A DNA stretch of 64,000 bases from Gemmobacter sp. GTDB lineage: Bacteria > Pseudomonadota > Alphaproteobacteria > Rhodobacterales > Rhodobacteraceae. Made by a program: the position numbers and the translations under genes. Below the pieces are notes generated by a model. That model was not told the DNA's origin. It saw only the letters and a list, made by a program, of their open reading frames with translations, and ran no database searches. Positions 8,438-16,416 of this stretch are shown piece after piece (position 1 is the stretch's first letter; every line of letters starts with the position of its first letter). The stretch lies in contig NZ_JAUCBS010000013.1 in assembly GCF_034676705.1 (NCBI RefSeq), positions 694,501 through 758,500 of the forward strand, in the 5' to 3' direction.

Positions 8438-9805
8438 ATGCCGGGCAACATGAGTTTCGAGGCGCTGAAGGAGGCCGTGGCGCGGGGGGCGGTGGATACC
8501 GTTCTGGTCGCGGCCCCCGACATGCAGGGCCGCCTGATGGGCAAGCGGTTCCATGCCCAGTTCTTCGTCGACGGCGGGTTCGAGGAAACCCATTGCTGCA
8601 ACTACCTGCTGGCCGTCGACATGGAGATGACCACGGTTCCGGGCTACAAGACCAGCAGCTGGGAAAAGGGCTATGGCGATTATGTCATGAAGCCCGACCT
8701 GGCCACGCTGCGCCCGCTGCCCTGGCTGCCCGGCACCGTGCTGTGCCTGGCCGACCTGCTGGACCATCACACGCATCAGGAAGTGGCGGTTTCCCCCCGC
8801 GCCATCCTGAAGAAACAGGTCGCCCGTGCCCGCGCCATGGGGCTGGAGCCGATGATGGCGACCGAGCTGGAATTCTACCTGTTCGAAAACAGCTACGACA
8901 ACCTGCGCGATGGCGGGTTGCGGGCGCTGAAGCCGATCAGCGCCTATAACGAGGATTACCACATCTTCCAGACCACCAAGGAAGAAGACGTGATGCGCGC
9001 GGTACGCAACGGGCTCTATGGTGCCGGAATTCCGGTGGAGAATTCCAAGGGCGAGGCGGATGCCGGGCAAGAGGAAATCAACTACCGCTATTCCGATGCG
9101 CTGGACACCGCCGACAACCATGTGATCGTCAAGCAGGGCGTGAAGGAGATTGCCTGGTCCAAGGGCCGGTCGGTGACCTTCATGGCGAAATACGACCACC
9201 GCAAGGCTGGCTCGTCCAGCCATGTGCATCAAAGCCTGTGGACGCTGGATGGCAAGCCCGCCTTTTACGACCACGACGACAAACACGGCATGTCGGTGCT
9301 GATGAAGCAGTTCCTGGCCGGCCAGCTGGCCCATGCGCAGGAACTTACGGTGTTCCTGGCGCCTTATGTCAACAGTTACAAGCGGTTCTGCGTGGGCATG
9401 TTCGCGCCCACCAAGGCGGTCTGGTCGGCCGACAACCGCACGGCGGGTTTCCGCATCTGCGGCGTGCATTCCAAGGGGGTGCGGGTGGAATGCCGCATTC
9501 CTGGCTCGGACGTGAACCCCTATCTGGCCTGTGCGGCGCTGCTGGCCGCGGGTCTGGCGGGGATCGAGGGCAAGATGGATCTGGAACCCGAGATGACGGG
9601 CGACATGTATTCGACCGCGGGTATCCGCGAGATCCCCAAGACCCTGCGCGATGCGGCGGTGGCGCTGCAAGGGTCGGCCATGCTGCGGGCGGCGCTTGGC
9701 GATGATGTGGTGGACCACTATGTTCACAACGCCGAATGGGAAATCCAGGAGACCGACCGCGTGGTGACGGATTTCGAGCTGCAACGGCTTCTGGAACGCG
9801 CGTGA
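8438..9805 (+). CDS. Glutamine synthetase-family ligase (candidate gamma-glutamyl-amine synthetase)
   Basis: 455 residues of glutamine-synthetase fold: metal-binding glutamates in MATELEFYLFE and in GEADAGQEEINYRY, the ATP/glutamate segment SSSHVHQSLW, NSYKRFCVGMFAP, and the C-terminal NRTAGFRICG with RVECRIPGSDVNPYLA. Its length and the absence of a GlnA-type adenylylation loop place it with the gamma-glutamyl-polyamine/ethanolamide/isopropylamide synthetases rather than housekeeping GlnA. Such enzymes spend ATP to join glutamate to the nitrogen of an amine. The neighbours point to an amino alcohol as acceptor. Start at the ATG 8438-8440 behind GGGAGAGGGCGGAC; a TTG eight codons upstream is in frame but less likely. 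Confidence 0.88.
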   Translation: MPGNMSFEALKEAVARGAVDTVLVAAPDMQGRLMGKRFHAQFFVDGGFEETHCCNYLLAVDMEMTTVPGYKTSSWEKGYGDYVMKPDLATLRPLPWLPGTVLCLADLLDHHTHQEVAVSPRAILKKQVARARAMGLEPMMATELEFYLFENSYDNLRDGGLRALKPISAYNEDYHIFQTTKEEDVMRAVRNGLYGAGIPVENSKGEADAGQEEINYRYSDALDTADNHVIVKQGVKEIAWSKGRSVTFMAKYDHRKAGSSSHVHQSLWTLDGKPAFYDHDDKHGMSVLMKQFLAGQLAHAQELTVFLAPYVNSYKRFCVGMFAPTKAVWSADNRTAGFRICGVHSKGVRVECRIPGSDVNPYLACAALLAAGLAGIEGKMDLEPEMTGDMYSTAGIREIPKTLRDAAVALQGSAMLRAALGDDVVDHYVHNAEWEIQETDRVVTDFELQRLLERA

Positions 9806-9871
9806 CGCATTGCAGGGCGGCGACCCGCCCTGCGCAGGATGGCGGGGCAGGCCTGCCGGTTAGGTGAAACG

Positions 9872-11254
9872 ATGAAACCGATCCAACTGATTTCCCCGGT
9901 CGATGGCCGGGTCCATGTCGAGCGGATGCCGCTGGCGCCCGAGGCGGCGGATGCCGCCGTGGCGCGCGCCCGTGCGGCGCAAAAGGGCTGGGCCGCCCGC
10001 CCGCTGGCGGAACGTAGCGCGCTGGTCAAGGCGGGCGTTGCCCATATGACCGCCAGAAAGGACGAGATCGCCCGCGAACTGGCCCAGCAGATGGGCCGCC
10101 CGATCCGCTTTGGCGCCGGGGAATTCGGCGGGGTGAACGCCCGCACCGACTACATGACCGGCATCGCCGCCGAAACGCTGGCGCCGAAGGTGGTCGAGGA
10201 CAGCGACAAGTTTCGCCGCTATCTGGCGCGCGAGGCGCTGGGGGTGGTGTTCGTGATCGCACCCTGGAACTACCCGTTCCTGACCGCGATCAACACCATC
10301 GTTCCCGCCCTGATCGCCGGCAACAGCGTGGTGCTGAAACACGCCAGCCAGACCCTTCTGGTGGGTGAGCGACTGGCCGAGGGTTTCCATGCCGCCGGGA
10401 TCCCGCAGGAGGTGTTCCAGAACGTCGTGCTGGATCATGCCACCACCGAACGGCTGATCGGCGCGCGGGCGTTCGATTTCGTGAACTTCACCGGATCGGT
10501 GGCCGGCGGGCGGGCGATTGAACGCGCGGCGGCCGGCACCTTTACCCCGCTGGGGCTGGAACTGGGCGGCAAGGATCCGGGCTATGTGCGGGCCGATGCC
10601 AATGTCGATGCGGCGGTCGATACGCTGATGGACGGGGCCATGTTCAACTCGGGCCAATGCTGCTGCGGGATCGAACGGATCTATGTCCACGAAAGCCTGT
10701 TCGACGACTTCGTCGCAAAGTCGGTGAAATGGGTGAACGGCCTGAAGCTGGGCAGCCCGCTGGACCCGGAAACCACCCTTGGCCCGATGGCCAATGCCCG
10801 CTTTGCCCGCGTGGTCCGCGATCAGATCGCGGCGGCGGTGGCGGCGGGCGCCAGGCCGCTGATCGACCCGGCGCATTTCCCCGCCGATGATGGCGGCGCC
10901 TATCTGGCGCCACAGATCCTTGTGAATGTCGATCATTCCATGGCGGTGATGCGCGACGAATCCTTTGGCCCCGTTGTCGGCATCATGCCCGTCAAGGACG
11001 ATGCCGAGGCGATCGCCCTGATGAACGACAGCCCCTATGGCCTGACCGCCAGCATCTGGACCACCGATTACGACACGGCGGCCGAGATCGGCGCGCAGAT
11101 CGAGACCGGGACGGTGTTCATGAACCGGGCCGATTATCTCGACCCGGCGCTGTGCTGGACCGGGTGCAAGGACACCGGGCGCGGTGCCTCGCTGTCCTAT
11201 CTGGGTTTCCTTGCGGTGACCCGGCCGAAATCCTACCATCTCAAGAAGGTGTGA
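9872..11254 (+). CDS. NAD(P)-dependent aldehyde dehydrogenase of the gamma-glutamyl cluster
   Basis: 460 residues, at the short end for the aldehyde dehydrogenase superfamily (succinate-semialdehyde-like subgroup). Seen are the Asn-containing block IAPWNYPFLTAIN, the cofactor motif FTGSVAGGRAI, the general-base glutamate in LELGGKDPGY and the nucleophilic cysteine in NSGQCCCGIERIYV. It should oxidise an aldehyde to its acid; here I infer gamma-glutamyl-aminoaldehyde to gamma-glutamyl-amino acid. ATG chosen at 9872 with AGGTG six bases upstream; an in-frame ATG at 9839 would add a non-homologous tail. The next gene starts one base after the stop. Confidence 0.92.
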   Translation: MKPIQLISPVDGRVHVERMPLAPEAADAAVARARAAQKGWAARPLAERSALVKAGVAHMTARKDEIARELAQQMGRPIRFGAGEFGGVNARTDYMTGIAAETLAPKVVEDSDKFRRYLAREALGVVFVIAPWNYPFLTAINTIVPALIAGNSVVLKHASQTLLVGERLAEGFHAAGIPQEVFQNVVLDHATTERLIGARAFDFVNFTGSVAGGRAIERAAAGTFTPLGLELGGKDPGYVRADANVDAAVDTLMDGAMFNSGQCCCGIERIYVHESLFDDFVAKSVKWVNGLKLGSPLDPETTLGPMANARFARVVRDQIAAAVAAGARPLIDPAHFPADDGGAYLAPQILVNVDHSMAVMRDESFGPVVGIMPVKDDAEAIALMNDSPYGLTASIWTTDYDTAAEIGAQIETGTVFMNRADYLDPALCWTGCKDTGRGASLSYLGFLAVTRPKSYHLKKV

Positions 11255-11255
11255 C

Positions 11256-12416
11256 ATGTCGCACGGCGTTCCCAACCGCAACTGGTCCTATCCGACCGCG
11301 ATCAAGTTCGGCGTCGGCCGCATTGCCGAACTGGCCGATCATGCGACATCGGCGGGGCTGACCCGGCCCCTGCTGGTCACCGACAAGGCGCTGGCCAGCC
11401 TGCCGATCACCGCTCAGGCGCTGGATGTGCTGGAGGCCGGGGGCCTGGGCCGCGCGGTGTTCTCGCAAGTCGATGCCAACCCGACCGAGGAGAACATGCA
11501 GGCCGGCATCGCGGCCTACAAGGCCGGCGGCCATGATGGCGTGATCTGCTTTGGCGGCGGATCGGCGCTGGATCTGGGCAAGATGATCGCCCTGATGGCC
11601 GGCCAGCGCCCCGACCTGTCGGTCTGGGATCTGGAGGATATCGACGACTGGTTCACCCGCGCCGATGCCAGCGTCATCGCCCCCATCATCGCGGTGCCCA
11701 CCACCGCCGGCACCGGGTCCGAGGTGGGGCGGGCCGGCGTGCTGACCAACAGCGCCACCCACAAGAAAAAGATCATCTTCCACCCCAAACTGATGCCCGC
11801 CGTCACCCTGTGCGACCCGGCGCTGACGGTCGGCATGCCGCGCTTCATCACCGCGGGCACCGGCATGGATGCGCTGGCCCATTGCCTCGAGGCCTATTGC
11901 TCGCCCCATTACCACCCGATGAGCCAGGGCATCGCGCTGGAAGGCATGCGGCTGGTGTTCGAAAACCTGCCACGGGTCTATGACGACCCCACCGACCTGA
12001 TGGCACGCGGCCATATGATGAGCGCGGCCGCCATGGGCGCGGTGGCGTTCCAGAAGGGTCTGGGGGCGATCCATTCGCTGTCGCACCCGATCGGCGCGGT
12101 CTACAACACCCACCACGGCACCACCAACGCCGTGGTCATGCCCATGGTGCTGGAGTTCAACCGCCCGGCCATCGAAGACCGCATCGTCAAGGCGGCGGCC
12201 TATCTGGGCATCGACGGCGGCTTTGCGGGTTTCCACGATGCCATCATGGAACTGCGGGCGAAACTGGCGATCCCGGAAAACCTGTCGGCCATGGGTGTGC
12301 AATTCGCCGATCTGGACATGCTGACCGACATGGCGCTGGAGGATCCGTCCTGCGGCGGCAACCCCATCGAGATGACGCGCGCCAACACTCGCGCGCTGTT
12401 CGACGCCTGCATGTAG
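11256..12416 (+). CDS. Iron-containing alcohol dehydrogenase of the gamma-glutamyl cluster
   Basis: 386 residues of the group III (Fe-ADH) family. The NAD-binding GGGSALDLGKMIAL and the GTGSEVGRAGVLTN block are clear. The metal site is spread over GMDALAHCLEAY, AIHSLSHPIGAVYNTHHGTT and the preceding Asp (CDPALT). These enzymes interconvert alcohols and aldehydes. In this cluster it would oxidise the hydroxyl of a gamma-glutamylated amino alcohol before the aldehyde dehydrogenase acts. It starts one base after the aldehyde dehydrogenase stop, so the two are surely cotranscribed. The operon ends here, with an intergenic repeat 23 bases beyond the stop. Confidence 0.92.
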   Translation: MSHGVPNRNWSYPTAIKFGVGRIAELADHATSAGLTRPLLVTDKALASLPITAQALDVLEAGGLGRAVFSQVDANPTEENMQAGIAAYKAGGHDGVICFGGGSALDLGKMIALMAGQRPDLSVWDLEDIDDWFTRADASVIAPIIAVPTTAGTGSEVGRAGVLTNSATHKKKIIFHPKLMPAVTLCDPALTVGMPRFITAGTGMDALAHCLEAYCSPHYHPMSQGIALEGMRLVFENLPRVYDDPTDLMARGHMMSAAAMGAVAFQKGLGAIHSLSHPIGAVYNTHHGTTNAVVMPMVLEFNRPAIEDRIVKAAAYLGIDGGFAGFHDAIMELRAKLAIPENLSAMGVQFADLDMLTDMALEDPSCGGNPIEMTRANTRALFDACM

Positions 12417-12439
12417 GCCAAGCGGTCAAGGCGGCCTCG

Positions 12440-12498
12440 TTTCGCTTTGACCCAAATATCCTCGGGGGTTTCCAAAGGGGGCAGACGGCCCCCTTTGG
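12440..12498 (-). repeat. Intergenic core-plus-hairpin element, copy 4
   Basis: Core 12440-12468 (TTTCGCTTTGACCCAAATA then TCCTCGGGGG on plus). Hairpin B is a ten-pair perfect stem CCAAAGGGGG/CCCCCTTTGG (12472-12498) with loop CAGACGG. It separates the convergent alcohol dehydrogenase and metallophosphatase genes and could terminate both. Confidence 0.78.
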
Positions 12499-12531
12499 CG
12501 GGGAGCGCGAGGGGCTGGCCCCTCGCCTGCC

Positions 12532-13266
12532 TCAGGGCAGCAGCGGTTCGCGCCCGCTATCCCCCAGCACCCAGACATCGCGCCCTTCGAACACCACTGC
12601 CGTCACCGGGCCACCATAGGCGGCGCTGGAATCGATGTTGACGCGGTTGCCGTAATGCGTGGCGCGGTCCACGGCCGTATGGCCATGCACCACCAGCACG
12701 CCATGATCGCGCGGGTCGTCCAGGAAATCGTGCCGTATCCAGGTCAGGTCATCCTCGACCTGATCCTGAATGGCCACGCCGGGGCGGATGCCGGCGTGCG
12801 CGAACAGCAGATCGCCCTGCCGGTGCATGGCGGGCAGCCCGGCCAGGAAATCCAGATGCGCCCGGGGAACGGCGGCCAGCGCCTCGGCATGCACGGGTGC
12901 CTCGGGCCGATCCAGCGCGGCGCGCACGCCATAGGCGGTCAGCGTATCGGCCCCGCCGATGCGGGGATGCAGCCAGGAATATTCCGCCCGCAGCCGGTGG
13001 TCGCGCGCCGGGGGCGTCTGCATCCACAGGCTGAACATGCGGTCGTGGTTGCCTTTCAGCACCACCCAGGGCGCGCCGGTGGCGATGCCCTGCATCAGAA
13101 AGTCGATCACCCCGGCGCTGGCCGGGCCACGATCCACCAGATCGCCGATATGGATGACGGGGGCGGCCATATCCCCGGTCGCGGCGCGGTCGGCGGCGAT
13201 GCGGCCATGGGCGATCTGCAACAGGTCGAGGTGGCCGTGGATATCACCGATGGCATAGGCGCGCAT
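12532..13266 (-). CDS. Calcineurin-like metallophosphoesterase (PPP / ApaH-like family)
   Basis: 244 residues with the metallophosphatase signatures in order: GDIHGHLDLL at the N-terminus, GDLVDRGPASAGVIDFL, and GNHDRMFSLW, followed by the histidine blocks FAHAGIRPG and VVHGHTAVDR. This is the bacterial phosphoprotein phosphatase / Ap4A hydrolase-like group with a bimetal centre. It is cytoplasmic (no signal peptide). The target is unknown. Downstream of serA on the same strand, but a repeat element lies between, so cotranscription is uncertain. Confidence 0.9.
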   Translation of the reverse strand: MRAYAIGDIHGHLDLLQIAHGRIAADRAATGDMAAPVIHIGDLVDRGPASAGVIDFLMQGIATGAPWVVLKGNHDRMFSLWMQTPPARDHRLRAEYSWLHPRIGGADTLTAYGVRAALDRPEAPVHAEALAAVPRAHLDFLAGLPAMHRQGDLLFAHAGIRPGVAIQDQVEDDLTWIRHDFLDDPRDHGVLVVHGHTAVDRATHYGNRVNIDSSAAYGGPVTAVVFEGRDVWVLGDSGREPLLP

Positions 13267-13297
13267 GCTGGCCGATCCTTCTGGCGGAAACGGAGGA

Positions 13298-13350
13298 CCG
13301 GGGGTTTTGCACCCCCGGACCCCCGCAGGATATTTGGGTCAAAGCGAAAG
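13298..13350 (+). repeat. Intergenic hairpin-plus-core element, copy 5
   Basis: Stem CCGGGGGT/ACCCCCGG with loop TTTGC (13298-13318), then the core CCCCGCAGGATATTTGGG and TCAAAGCGAAAG at 13321-13350. It sits 18 bases after the serA stop, on the way to the metallophosphatase gene. Confidence 0.77.
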
Positions 13351-13368
13351 GGCCACCGACCGTCGGTC

Positions 13369-14964
13369 TCAGGCGCCGTCGAATTGCAGCGGCTTGACCT
13401 GGTTGAACTTGCCGGTCGAGGCGAGTTTTGCCACCACCGCCGGGTCGATCGCCTGGTCCAGATAGAGCAGCGCGATGGCATCCTGGCCCACGGCCGACCG
13501 GCCCAGGGTGAAGTTGGCGATGTTCACCCCGTTGTCGCCCAGCGTCTGGCCCAGCAGGCCGATGATCCCCGGCACGTCGTCGTTGGTGGTGTAGAGCATA
13601 TGCTCGCCCACCTCGGCGTCGATGTTGATGCCTTTGATCTGGATGAACCGCGGCTTGCCATCCGAGAAGCAGGTGCCGGCGACCGAACGTTCGCGCTTGT
13701 CGGTGACCATGGTGACCTTGACATAGGCATCGAAGGCGCCCGACTTGTCCTGGCGGGTGGTCGAGATCTGGATGCCCTTGTCCTTGGCCACGATGGGGGC
13801 GGACACCAGGTTCACATCGGGGTTCGCCGCCTTCAGCACGCCCGCGATGACCGACTGGTTCAGCGCGGCGATGTTCATGTCGGCGACGCGGCCATCATAG
13901 AGGATGTTGATCGCCTTGATCGGCTCGTCCGTCATCTGACCGATGAAGCTGCCCAGATGGCCCGCCAGCCTGATCCAGGGGCCCATCACGGCGGCCTGTT
14001 CGGCGGTGACGTTGGGCATGTTCAGCGCGTTCTGCACGGCGCCGGTCAGCAGGTAGTCCGACATCTGTTCGGCCACTTGCAGCGCCACGTTCTCCTGCGC
14101 TTCGGTGGTCGAGGCGCCAAGGTGGGGGGTGGCCACCACGTTGGGGTGGTTGAACAGCACGTTTTCGGTGGCCGGTTCCACCTCGAACACGTCCAGCGCG
14201 GCGCCGGCGACGTGGCCTGCGTCCAGCGCATCCTTCAGCGCAGCCTCATCGACCAGACCGCCACGGGCGCAGTTGATGATGCGCACGCCCTTTTTCGTCT
14301 TGGCGAGGTTTTCGCGCGACAGGATGTTGCGGGTCTTGTCGGTCAGCGGCACATGCAGGGTGATGAAATCGGCGCGGGTCAGCAGCTCGTCCAACTCGAC
14401 CTTTTGGACGCCCATCGCCTTGGCGCGTTCTTCGGACAGGAAGGGGTCATAGGCCACGACCTTCATCCGCAGGCCGACCGCACGGTCGCAGACGATGCCG
14501 CCGATGTTGCCGGCCCCGATCACGCCCAGCGTCTTGTTGAACAGCTCGACGCCCATGAACTTGGACTTTTCCCACTTGCCGGCATGGGTCGAGGCGCTGG
14601 CCTCGGGCAGTTGCCGCGCAATTGCGAACATCATGGCAATGGCATGTTCGGCCGTGGTGACCGAGTTGCCAAAGGGCGTGTTCATCACGATCACGCCCTT
14701 TTTCGACGCGGCCGGGATGTCGACGTTGTCGACGCCGATGCCGGCGCGGCCCACGACCTTGAGGTTGGTGGCGTTTTCCAGCAGCTTTTCGGTGACCTTG
14801 GTGGCCGACCGGATGGCCAGGCCATCATACTGGCTGATCAGTTCGGCCAGCTTTTCCTTGTCCTTGCCGAGTTTCGGCATGTAATCCACCTCGACGCCAC
14901 GGTCGCGGAAGATCTGGACGGCGGTTTCACTCAGTTCGTCGGAAACGAGAACGCGGGGGGCCAT
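13369..14964 (-). CDS. serA: D-3-phosphoglycerate dehydrogenase
   Basis: 531 residues, the long three-domain form: substrate and NAD domains (VIGAGNIGGIVCDRAVGLRM holds the Rossmann glycines), an intervening ASB domain, and a C-terminal ACT domain from about residue 455 (VPGIIGLLGQTLGDNGVNIA). Catalytic elements are the Arg in INCARGGLVDEAAL, a glutamate shortly after, and the His in VVATPHLGASTTEAQ. It oxidises 3-phosphoglycerate to 3-phosphohydroxypyruvate, the first step of serine synthesis; the ACT domain is where serine may inhibit. AAGGAG lies eight bases before the ATG. serC lies 130 bases upstream on the same strand, and serB is divergent beyond it, so all three steps are coded together. 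Confidence 0.97.
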   Translation of the reverse strand: MAPRVLVSDELSETAVQIFRDRGVEVDYMPKLGKDKEKLAELISQYDGLAIRSATKVTEKLLENATNLKVVGRAGIGVDNVDIPAASKKGVIVMNTPFGNSVTTAEHAIAMMFAIARQLPEASASTHAGKWEKSKFMGVELFNKTLGVIGAGNIGGIVCDRAVGLRMKVVAYDPFLSEERAKAMGVQKVELDELLTRADFITLHVPLTDKTRNILSRENLAKTKKGVRIINCARGGLVDEAALKDALDAGHVAGAALDVFEVEPATENVLFNHPNVVATPHLGASTTEAQENVALQVAEQMSDYLLTGAVQNALNMPNVTAEQAAVMGPWIRLAGHLGSFIGQMTDEPIKAINILYDGRVADMNIAALNQSVIAGVLKAANPDVNLVSAPIVAKDKGIQISTTRQDKSGAFDAYVKVTMVTDKRERSVAGTCFSDGKPRFIQIKGINIDAEVGEHMLYTTNDDVPGIIGLLGQTLGDNGVNIANFTLGRSAVGQDAIALLYLDQAIDPAVVAKLASTGKFNQVKPLQFDGA

Positions 14965-14983
14965 GGCGGGCTCCTTGAATGAG

Positions 14984-15080
14984 GGGGCGGGGTGAACCCG
15001 CGGGCGTGTATCTTGGGGAGGGGCGGGGTGAACCCCGCCCTACGGCGCGCGTTGACGGGTAGGGCGGGGTTCACCCCGCC
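14984..15080. repeat. Palindromic GGCGGGGTGAACCCCGCC repeats between serC and serA
   Basis: Three near-copies of a palindrome: 14984-15001 (imperfect), 15021-15040 (GGGCGGGGTGAACCCCGCCC) and 15061-15080 (GGGCGGGGTTCACCCCGCC core). The last two are flanked by TA and face each other, making a larger inverted repeat. They fill the 130-base gap between serC and serA and could form strong hairpins in the shared message. Confidence 0.75.
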
Positions 15081-15094
15081 GCCACCCCAGGCGC

Positions 15095-16249
15095 TCAGGC
15101 GGATTTCGTCAGCGCCGCGATTTCGGCGTCGAAGGCGTATTCGACCCAAGGCATCAGCGCCTGGACATCAGCCGTTTCCACCGTGGCGCCACACCAGATG
15201 CGCAGGCCCGGAGGGGCATCGCGATAGGCGCCGGCATCCAGGGCGACGCCCTCTTTCTCCAGACGTTTTGCAACATTCTTGGCAAAGGTGGCGCCATCGG
15301 TGATGCGCGGATCGGTGAATTTCAGACAAACCGAAGTGCAGGAGGCCGTCGCCGGATCCACCGCCAGGTTCGCGATCCAGCCCTTGGCGGCGATGTAGTC
15401 GGCAATCGCCTTGGCATTCGCCTCGCTCCGGGCGATCAGCCCTTGCAGGCCGCCGATGGACTTGGCCCATTTCAGCGCGACCAGGTAATCCTCGACGCAC
15501 AGCATGGACGGCGTGTTGATGGTTTCGCCGACGAAGATGCCTTCGGAGATCTTGCCCTTGGAGGTCAGGCGGAAGATCTTGGGCAGCGGCCAGGCGGGGG
15601 TATAGCTTTCCAGCCGTTCCACGGCGCGCGGCGACAGGATCAGGACGCCATGCCCGCCTTCGCCGCCCAGCACCTTTTGCCAGGAGAAGGTGGTGACATC
15701 CAGCTTGTCCCACGGCAGGTCCATGGCGAAGGCGGCCGAGGTGGCATCGCAGATCGTCAGGCCGGCGCGGGTGGCCGGGATGGCATCGCCGTTCGGCACA
15801 CGCACGCCCGAGGTGGTGCCGTTCCAGGTGAAGACCACGTCCTTGTCGTAATCGACGCCGGCCAGATCCACGATCTCGCCATAGGGGGCCTTCTTGACGG
15901 TGGCGTCCAGCTTCAGCTGTTTCACCACGTCGGTGACCCAGCCTTCGCCGAAGGATTCCCAGGCCAGCATTTCCACCGGGCGGGCGCCCAGCAGCGACCA
16001 CAGCGCCATTTCGACGGCGCCGGTATCGGATGCGGGGACGATGCCGATGCGGTAATCCGCGGGCACGCCCAGAATTTCACGGGTAAGGTCGATCGCCTCT
16101 TTCAGCTTGGCCTTGCCGACGGTCGCGCGGTGCGAACGGCCCAGCGGGGCATCGGCCAGCATGTCGAGGGAGAAACCGGGAATCTTCGCGCAGGGGCCCG
16201 AAGAGAAGCGCGGGTTTGCCGGACGCGCGGCCGGAGCGGTAGTCGCCAT
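15095..16249 (-). CDS. serC: Phosphoserine aminotransferase
   Basis: 384 residues of the class V aminotransferase fold, in the longer alphaproteobacterial SerC form. The N-terminal NPRFSSGPCAKIPGFSL and GRSHRATVGKAKLKEAIDLT bind substrate phosphate and cofactor. The PLP lysine is in FSWQKVLGGEGGHG. It transaminates 3-phosphohydroxypyruvate with glutamate. The start is the ATG at 16247-16249, ten bases after AAGGA; the frame is open upstream but without family similarity. It lies upstream of serA on the same strand and is preceded by a structured leader. Confidence 0.95.
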   Translation of the reverse strand: MATTAPAARPANPRFSSGPCAKIPGFSLDMLADAPLGRSHRATVGKAKLKEAIDLTREILGVPADYRIGIVPASDTGAVEMALWSLLGARPVEMLAWESFGEGWVTDVVKQLKLDATVKKAPYGEIVDLAGVDYDKDVVFTWNGTTSGVRVPNGDAIPATRAGLTICDATSAAFAMDLPWDKLDVTTFSWQKVLGGEGGHGVLILSPRAVERLESYTPAWPLPKIFRLTSKGKISEGIFVGETINTPSMLCVEDYLVALKWAKSIGGLQGLIARSEANAKAIADYIAAKGWIANLAVDPATASCTSVCLKFTDPRITDGATFAKNVAKRLEKEGVALDAGAYRDAPPGLRIWCGATVETADVQALMPWVEYAFDAEIAALTKSA

Positions 16250-16252
16250 ATC

Positions 16253-16320
16253 TGGTATCCTTACAGATATTCGCCCTTCGGTGGGGAAGGGTGTCCCGCC
16301 GCCGTGATTACGCCCGAGTC
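16253..16320 (-). promoter_or_regulatory. Possible serC leader RNA element
   Basis: The transcript upstream of serC can form a hairpin, CCCTTC/GAAGGG (16274-16279 and 16286-16291), preceded by a GGCGGCGGGACA block and followed by GTAAGGATACC just before the start. A conserved serC leader motif is known in Alphaproteobacteria; position and layout agree, but I cannot test the match to the covariance model. The rest of the gap to serB (16321-16416) shows nothing definite. Confidence 0.4.
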
Positions 16321-16416
16321 GCTTGTCGCGCAAGAGATTTGTGGGCGCATGCATCATCCGCTTGGCCTTGGGCGCGGGGCGTGGGATAGGGCGGCAACCG
16401 CTGACCGGAGATTGCC

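Noticed and set aside
5764..8601. 945-codon minus-strand open frame opposite the TRAP genes
   Set aside because: High-GC shadow. The plus-strand genes have family motifs, start overlaps and ribosome-binding sites; this frame has low-complexity H/R/Q/D-rich sequence.
8438..9805. Assignment as housekeeping glutamine synthetase GlnA
   Set aside because: No glnB partner or GlnA-type adenylylation segment; it is embedded in a catabolic cluster with a transporter and dehydrogenases.
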